From: Amycolatopsis alba DSM 44262
GTDB taxonomy: Bacteria > Actinomycetota > Actinomycetes > Mycobacteriales > Pseudonocardiaceae
Length of the DNA: 64,000 nt
Direction of reading: 5' to 3'
NCBI RefSeq assembly: GCF_000384215.1
Contig: NZ_KB913032.1
Span: 6,657,605-6,721,604 of the forward strand
Shown: positions 59,145 to 64,000 of the stretch, piece after piece
Position numbering within the stretch: the stretch's first letter is position 1
How the letters are laid out: every line of letters starts with the position of its first letter
Notes under the pieces: generated by a model
What the model was told of the DNA's origin: nothing
Databases searched by the model: none
What the model saw: the letters and a program-made list of their open reading frames with translations, nothing else
Program-made: the position numbers and the translations under genes

Positions 59145-60248
59145 ATGACAACGATCATCGGAGCGGGATTGGGCGGTCTGATGCTGGCGCGGGTACTACA
59201 CGTGCACGGCATCCCGGCCACGGTCTATGAGGCGGAATCCTCACCGGCCGCGCGCCGCCAGGGAGGACTGCTCGACATCCATCCCTGGAACGGCAGGCCC
59301 GCGATCGAGGCGGCCGGCCTGATCGAGGAGTTTCGCGAGCTCGTCCTGCCTGGTCGCGAGTCCTACCGGCTCCTGGACCGGACCGGCTCCGTCTTGCTCG
59401 ACCTGCCCGATAACGGAACCGGCGTGCGTCCCGAAGTGCCGCGCGGTGCACTGCGGCAGCTGCTCCTCGACTCGCTTCCGGCCGACACTGTCCGATGGGG
59501 ACACAAGGTCACCGGCGTGCGGTCCGTCGGCGGGAACCGGCACGAGGTCGCCTTCGCCGACGGAACCACCATCACCACCGGGCTGCTCGTCGGTGCGGAC
59601 GGCGCGTGGTCCCGTGTACGCCCGATGCTGTCGGACGCCACTCCTGACTACGTCGGTATCGCGGTCGTCGAGACTTTCCTGTTCGACGCCGACAACCGCC
59701 ATGCCGACGCCGCGAAGGCGGTCGGATCCGGATCATTGTTCGCTCTCGCACCCGGCAGGGGACTGCTGGCTCATCGAGAGGACGGCGGAACGCTGCACAT
59801 CTACGCGCAGCTGAAGAAACCCCAGGACTGGCTCCACGGCAACGATCCCGCGACCATGACCGCGCAAGTGGTGAAGGAATACGAGGGCTGGGCGCCCGCG
59901 ATCACGGCTCTGATCACCGACAGCGACACGGAGCCGGTGCTGCGCCGCCTTTTCACGCTGCCCGCCGGGCATCGCTGGGAGCGGGTGCCGGGCGTGACTT
60001 TGCTCGGCGACGCCGCACACCTCAGGCCCCCGAACGGTGAAGGCGCCAACACCGCCATGCAGGACGCCGCCGAACTCGCCAAGGCGCTCGCCACGTATCC
60101 CGACGACGTGGAAACCGCGCTCGCCGAACACGAACAGGGCATGTTCGCCAGGACTGCGGCCGTGGCGGAGGACGACGACGTGTACTCGATGATGATCGGG
60201 GACGAGGCGCCGCACAGCATGCTCGCTCTGATGACCGGATCCGAATGA
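59145..60248 (+). CDS. TetX-like FAD-dependent monooxygenase (second copy)
   Basis: 367 residues from ATG 59145 (GAGGGGG 4 bases upstream). TTIIGAGLGGLMLARVLHVHG, RRQGGLLDIHPWNGRPAIEA, LLVGADGAWSRVRPM and LLGDAAHLRPPNGEGANTAM match the first copy at 43194 throughout, with PPNGEG in place of SPFAGEG near the flavin. A paralogue of that gene by sequence. The substrate is again uncertain. Confidence 0.9.
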   Translation: MTTIIGAGLGGLMLARVLHVHGIPATVYEAESSPAARRQGGLLDIHPWNGRPAIEAAGLIEEFRELVLPGRESYRLLDRTGSVLLDLPDNGTGVRPEVPRGALRQLLLDSLPADTVRWGHKVTGVRSVGGNRHEVAFADGTTITTGLLVGADGAWSRVRPMLSDATPDYVGIAVVETFLFDADNRHADAAKAVGSGSLFALAPGRGLLAHREDGGTLHIYAQLKKPQDWLHGNDPATMTAQVVKEYEGWAPAITALITDSDTEPVLRRLFTLPAGHRWERVPGVTLLGDAAHLRPPNGEGANTAMQDAAELAKALATYPDDVETALAEHEQGMFARTAAVAEDDDVYSMMIGDEAPHSMLALMTGSE

Positions 60249-60270
60249 GACCCGGTCATCAGGTACGGGT

Positions 60271-61050
60271 TCAGGACAGCATGCCGCCGTCCACCCGCAG
60301 GACCGTGCCGGTCACATAGGAGGCACGGTCGCTCAGCAGCCACGCCGCGGCCTGGGCGACCTCCTCGGGCTCGGCCACGCGCCCCAGTGGGGTCCGGGCG
60401 TTGAGCTGTTCGAGGATGCCGGGTGAGCTCGCCATCCACTCGTTGAACATCTCGGTCATCGTCGTGCCGGGCGCGACGCCGTTGATGCGGATTCCTTCCG
60501 GACCGTAGGTGACGGCGGCCGAGGCGGTGAGGCTGTTGACGCCTCGTTTCATCGCGCCGTACGCGGGGAGGTCCGGGTTGGCCATCAGGCTGCCGACGCT
60601 GGTGTTGTTGACGATGGCCCCGGTACCCGCGGTGGCCCGGATCGCCTCGATCTCGGCGAGCATCGACAGCCAAGGGCCCTTGAGGTTCACCGCGTAGATG
60701 TGATCGAAATCGGCCTCGGTCACCTGGTCCATCGGACCGGGCGGCACGTTCGTCGCGCCGTTGTTGAAAGCGACGTCGAGCCTGCCGTGCAGTTCCACGG
60801 CACGGTCGACGGCCGCGCGGATACTCGCCGCGTCGCCGAGGTCGCACACCACGTGGTCCGCGACGCCGCCCTCGGCGCGGATCTCCTCGGCCACGGCCTT
60901 CAGCTGGGACTCGGTGCGGGCGGCGAGCACGACGCGAGCGCCTTCCCTGGCGAACAGCCGCGCGGCGGCGGCTCCGATCCCGCGTCCGGCGCCGGTGATG
61001 AAGGCGACCTTGCCGTCGAGCAGGCCCGAAACTGTCGTTGTGTTGGTCAT
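60271..61050 (-). CDS. SDR-family NAD(P)-dependent oxidoreductase
   Basis: 259 residues. Cofactor motif GAGRGIG at about residues 20-26, NNGATN (NNAG position), catalytic Ser in NNTSVGSL and YxxxK in YGAMKRG, ending RVDGGMLS. A classical SDR. The arginine in AARTE favours NADPH. The gene is divergent from the XRE regulator, which may control it. Confidence 0.93.
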   Translation of the reverse strand: MTNTTTVSGLLDGKVAFITGAGRGIGAAAARLFAREGARVVLAARTESQLKAVAEEIRAEGGVADHVVCDLGDAASIRAAVDRAVELHGRLDVAFNNGATNVPPGPMDQVTEADFDHIYAVNLKGPWLSMLAEIEAIRATAGTGAIVNNTSVGSLMANPDLPAYGAMKRGVNSLTASAAVTYGPEGIRINGVAPGTTMTEMFNEWMASSPGILEQLNARTPLGRVAEPEEVAQAAAWLLSDRASYVTGTVLRVDGGMLS

Positions 61051-61135
61051 GGCACCGAGACTTCCCCCGCGCCCGGCGCCTATCCAGGCATCGGCGGTAC
61101 CTGGCTGGCGAACCGGGATCGTCCACACTGGAGGG

Positions 61136-61981
61136 GTGGACAGACAACAGCTGGCGGACTTCCTGCGCAGCAGACGCGAGCGGATCACCCCCGCCGACGT
61201 CGGCCTTCCCGCCGGGCCGCGTCGCCGGACTCCGGGCCTGCGTCGCGAGGAGGTGGCGCAGCTGGCGTTCATTTCGACCGAGTACTACACGCGGCTGGAG
61301 CAGGCTCGCGGTCCCCGTCCCTCTCGCGAGGTGCTGGCCGGGCTGACCAGGGCGCTGCGGCTGTCGGACGCGGAACGCGATCATCTGCACCATCTCGCCG
61401 GTGCTCCGCCGGGACCGCCACCCGGTCCGTCCAGGGAGGTCCGGCCGAGCATTCTCGCGCTGCTGCAGCGTCTTCCGCAGGCGGCGGCGATCGTGCTGTC
61501 CGCGAGCTACGAGGTGCTCGCCTGGAACGACCTCGCCGCTGCCCTGATGGAGGACTTCTCGGCGCTGCCTCGACGCGACCGCAACCTCGTCCGGCGCGCG
61601 TTCCTGGGACCACCGGGGCGGCGGATGTACGGCGTGTCCGATGTGGAGGAGTTCTCCGCGAGCGCGGTCCGGAACCTCCGCGCCACCGCCGGCCGCTACC
61701 CCGACGACCCCGAGATCACCGGGCTGATCCGCGAACTCCTCGACGGCAGTGAGGAGTTCGCGCGGCTCTGGGCCGCGCACGACGTCTGCGCCGCTCCGAC
61801 CCTGTGCAAGACGTTCCGGCATCCGGTGGTCGGACCGGTCAGCGTGAACTGCGACGTCCTCGACATCACCGATCGGGACCAGCAGGTCGTCATCTACACC
61901 GCCGAACCCGGCACTCCGTCGGAGAACGCGTTGCGGCTGCTATCGGTCGTCGGGACGCAGCGGATGGACGTCCCGCTCTGA
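61136..61981 (+). CDS. XRE-family regulator with MmyB-like ligand-binding domain
   Basis: 281 residues from GTG 61136. HTH with the MmyB signature: LADFLRSRRERITPADVGLP, RRRTPGLRREEVAQLAFISTEYYTRLEQARGPRPS. C-terminal MmyB-like PAS-type domain: ASYEVLAWNDLAAALMEDF, RNLRATAGRYPDDPEITGLI. These regulators bind lipid or other hydrophobic ligands and usually repress an adjacent SDR or reductase. A CACACT box lies 6 bases upstream, suggesting a leaderless mRNA. Its 3' end overlaps the PucR-type gene by 42 bases. Confidence 0.93.
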   Translation: MDRQQLADFLRSRRERITPADVGLPAGPRRRTPGLRREEVAQLAFISTEYYTRLEQARGPRPSREVLAGLTRALRLSDAERDHLHHLAGAPPGPPPGPSREVRPSILALLQRLPQAAAIVLSASYEVLAWNDLAAALMEDFSALPRRDRNLVRRAFLGPPGRRMYGVSDVEEFSASAVRNLRATAGRYPDDPEITGLIRELLDGSEEFARLWAAHDVCAAPTLCKTFRHPVVGPVSVNCDVLDITDRDQQVVIYTAEPGTPSENALRLLSVVGTQRMDVPL

Positions 61982-63151
61982 GCACGTCGTGACCAGCGGG
62001 TCGATCCTCAGCGCGATCGCGAGCGCGAAACGGCCGGCCGGATCGTCGATGGTGCCGCCGAAGAGCGTCCGCAGCTGCCGGATCCGGTAGCGGACGGTCT
62101 GGACATGGACGTGCAGTTCGTCGCCGATCGCCTGGGGCTGGTCGGGCCGTGCGAGCCATGCCGTGAGGGTCGCGGTGAGCCGTTGCCTCGCCGGTTCCGG
62201 CAGTCCGGCCAGCGGTGCGAGGACCTCTTCCGCGAACTCGGTGGCGAGTTCGGGATCGGCGGTCAGGAGCAGGTCGATGCCGTGCTCGGTGGTGTGGACG
62301 AGGGCGCTGTCGCCGAGCGCGCCGGTGCGGGTCAGCCGCCACAACGCGCTCGCCCGGCGGGCGCTGAGCACGGCAGACCGAAGCGGCACCACCGGGCCCA
62401 CCCCTGCCTGCTCGTCGCAGAGCAGGTCCCGCAACCGGCCGAGGTACCACTCGAGCCGGTCGGCGGGCATGACCACGGCGGTGAGGTCGTGATGACGGCC
62501 GACCAGCACCCGTCCCGGCATCCGGTCCAGCAGCCGAGGTGCGGCATCGGCGCCGGTGACGGCGATCGCGAGCCGTCCGGGCAGCACCCACGCGGCCTGG
62601 TTCGCGGCGTCGTCGAGGATGTCCGGGGCAGCCGCGGGTTCGGTCAGCAGGAGACCGAGCAGCCGGTCCCGTCGCGCTTGCCCGGCCCGCGCCGCCTGTG
62701 ACCTGGCTTCGGCGTATCCGTCGGCGGCCGCGGCCGAGAGTTCCGCGATGAAGGCGAACAGGGCCTCACCGAGTTCGACGATGGCCTGGGTCGGCAGATC
62801 CACGGCCGGTGCCGCCGAGGTGAGCTGCCGCCAGACCCCCAGCGCCGCCGACTGGTAGAAGCCGAGCATCTCCTCCAGGCTGCGGCCCGCGGTGTGCTGG
62901 GCCCGGCCCTGTGCCCGGTAGACCTCGCAGTCGGTGGTGATGTCGGGATGACCGATCTCGGTGAAGAAGGCGTCGAGGGCGACGTCGAGGGTGGTTTGGA
63001 CGTTCGCGACGGTCCGGTCGTCCAGCGGCGCCCGCAGCCCGGCGCGGACCTGGTCCATCGCGGCGGACGCGATCGCGGCGGTGTCGGGCTCCAGCCGGGT
63101 CAGCACGGAGGCGTCCAGCCGGCGCCACGGCTGTGCCGACGCCTTCGTCAT
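61940..63151 (-). CDS. PucR/CdaR-type transcriptional regulator
   Basis: 403 residues. N-terminal domain (AQHTAGRSLEEMLGFYQSAALGVWRQL), a GGDEF-related middle region and a C-terminal PucR HTH: DELHVHVQTVRYRIRQLRTLFG followed by ALAIALRIDPLV. Family regulators respond to small metabolites. No neighbour on the minus strand looks co-regulated; its start at 63151 is divergent from the esterase gene. Confidence 0.9.
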   Translation of the reverse strand: MTKASAQPWRRLDASVLTRLEPDTAAIASAAMDQVRAGLRAPLDDRTVANVQTTLDVALDAFFTEIGHPDITTDCEVYRAQGRAQHTAGRSLEEMLGFYQSAALGVWRQLTSAAPAVDLPTQAIVELGEALFAFIAELSAAAADGYAEARSQAARAGQARRDRLLGLLLTEPAAAPDILDDAANQAAWVLPGRLAIAVTGADAAPRLLDRMPGRVLVGRHHDLTAVVMPADRLEWYLGRLRDLLCDEQAGVGPVVPLRSAVLSARRASALWRLTRTGALGDSALVHTTEHGIDLLLTADPELATEFAEEVLAPLAGLPEPARQRLTATLTAWLARPDQPQAIGDELHVHVQTVRYRIRQLRTLFGGTIDDPAGRFALAIALRIDPLVTTCSERDVHPLRPDDR

Positions 63152-63261
63152 AGAGGCAACCTACAAAACTCCGATCAGGAACGCGCGCCTCCGTTCTAGT
63201 GGTTCACCCGCTCCCGGCGGACCCTGACCGCAGCATTCGACGACGCATGCCGGAGGTGGCT

Positions 63262-64000
63262 GTGACACGTTCTCAGTGGAGAAAACTCGCTCGGATCGCC
63301 GCGGTGGCGGGCACCGCACTGACCCTCGTCGGCATCGGGACACCGGCTCTCGCCTCGGCCGAGAGACAGGTGTACGTCGCGATGGGTGACTCGTTCTCGG
63401 CGGGCTCGGTGGTCCTGCCGCAGTCCGATCTGTTCACCTGCGCCAGGTCCGCGATCAACTACGCGGGCCTGCTGGCCAGGGAGCTCAAGGTCGACGAACT
63501 GCGCGACGTCACCTGCGGCGGCGCGACCACGGCTCATTTCACCAACCCGCAGAAGGGCATCGTCTCCGGCACCAATCCGCCGCAGTTCGACGCGCTCTCG
63601 GCCGACACGACGCTGGTGACCGTCGGCATGGGCGGCAACGACATCGGGCTGGTCGGGCTCGCGTCGTCGTGTGTGAACCTGCTCCCCATCGGCACTTCGT
63701 GCAAGGCGGCCAACACCGCGGGCGGGGTGGACAAGTACGCCACCAGGATCGACGCGTTCGCCGCGACCTACGGCACGGTGATCGAGCAGATCCGCCAGCG
63801 CGCGCCGCGAGCGGAGATCGTCATGGTCGGCTACCCGACCGGGCTCAAACCGCGCGGCTGCTGGCCGCTCGTCCCCGTGCTGCCGCAGGACGCCGACTAC
63901 ATCCAGGCCAACATCGACCGGCTCAACGCGCGGATGGCCGAACAGTCCGCCGCACACGGTGCGAAGTACGTCGACATCCGCACGCCGAGCATCGGCCACG
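63262..64000 (+). CDS. Secreted SGNH/GDSL esterase, 3' end outside window
   Basis: At least 246 residues from GTG 63262 (GGAGG 5 bases upstream); an in-frame ATG at 63247 is possible. Signal peptide (RKLARIAAVAGTALTLVGIG, ASA cleavage), GDSFSAGS with the nucleophile, GGND and disulphide-forming cysteines (FTCARS, DVTCGGA, SSCVN, GTSCKA), as in SEST-like extracellular esterases. The terminal Asp-x-x-His motif is past the window end. Confidence 0.9.
   Translation, partial: MTRSQWRKLARIAAVAGTALTLVGIGTPALASAERQVYVAMGDSFSAGSVVLPQSDLFTCARSAINYAGLLARELKVDELRDVTCGGATTAHFTNPQKGIVSGTNPPQFDALSADTTLVTVGMGGNDIGLVGLASSCVNLLPIGTSCKAANTAGGVDKYATRIDAFAATYGTVIEQIRQRAPRAEIVMVGYPTGLKPRGCWPLVPVLPQDADYIQANIDRLNARMAEQSAAHGAKYVDIRTPSIGH

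Noticed and set aside
59801..61822. Long minus-strand frame spanning TetX, SDR and XRE genes
   Set aside because: Shadow frame; the real minus-strand gene there is the SDR at 60271-61050 in a different frame.

Overview
The window is high-GC actinobacterial DNA. GTG and TTG starts are frequent, genes often overlap by 4 bp (ATGA), TetR-type regulators are numerous, and many start codons have a -10 box 6-8 nt upstream and no ribosome-binding site (leaderless mRNAs). Gene content (DUF3090/SCO1664/DUF3097 proteins, MptB- and PIG-V-like mannosyltransferases, CGNR regulators, a Rox-type rifamycin monooxygenase behind a rifamycin-associated-element-like palindrome) fits Pseudonocardiaceae, most likely Amycolatopsis. 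The genus is inferred from remembered families, not from a search. I see no rRNA, tRNA or CRISPR array.

Layout. 1-1016: 3' part of a membrane-protein gene. 1312-6724: an oligopeptide/dipeptide-type ABC importer operon (binding protein, two permeases, fused double ATPase). 6796-8355: MptB-like mannosyltransferase. 8458-12423 (minus): flavin/F420-type enzyme, methyltransferase, LD-carboxypeptidase and S9 peptidase. 12568-17654 (plus): DUF3090, SCO1664-family, phosphotransferase, DUF3097, NfeD and SPFH genes, closed by a strong hairpin. 17737-26326: small regulatory modules (MerR/MFS/FMN reductase operon, ArsR, TetR), SGNH hydrolase, methyltransferase, a catalytically dead NlpC/P60-like secreted protein, a lytic-transglycosylase-like lipoprotein and a two-gene ABC exporter. 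26452-29686: flavoprotein, membrane protein and TetR genes behind a strong promoter with a 33-bp operator.

29687-30312 is a gene-poor stretch with stacked hairpins and a frameshifted remnant. 30324-40797 holds a TetR module with repeated operators, a two-component system, two GT-C mannosyltransferases, epoxide hydrolase/MarR, CGNR/Zn-ribbon, deaminase, luciferase-like oxidoreductase, Lrp and VOC genes. 40860-51003 is rich in resistance and detoxification modules: rox, TetR-TetX, CGNR-MBL, TetR-esterase, a methyltransferase divergent from an XRE-cupin/dienelactone hydrolase pair, a DHFR-like protein and a further methyltransferase.

51055-58405 looks most like an accessory island. It has a long perfect hairpin, a hydrolase lacking its serine nucleophile, a tyrosine recombinase facing a zinc/coiled-coil protein across an AT-rich palindromic region, a run of small or broken minus-strand genes, an XRE-HD pair and a truncated TetR remnant. 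58406-64000 returns to ordinary content: a second TetR-TetX module, an SDR, an XRE regulator, a PucR-type regulator and a 3'-truncated SGNH esterase.

The recurring theme is a one-operator regulator next to one or two enzymes. In several cases the operator sits inside the promoter of a leaderless transcript.
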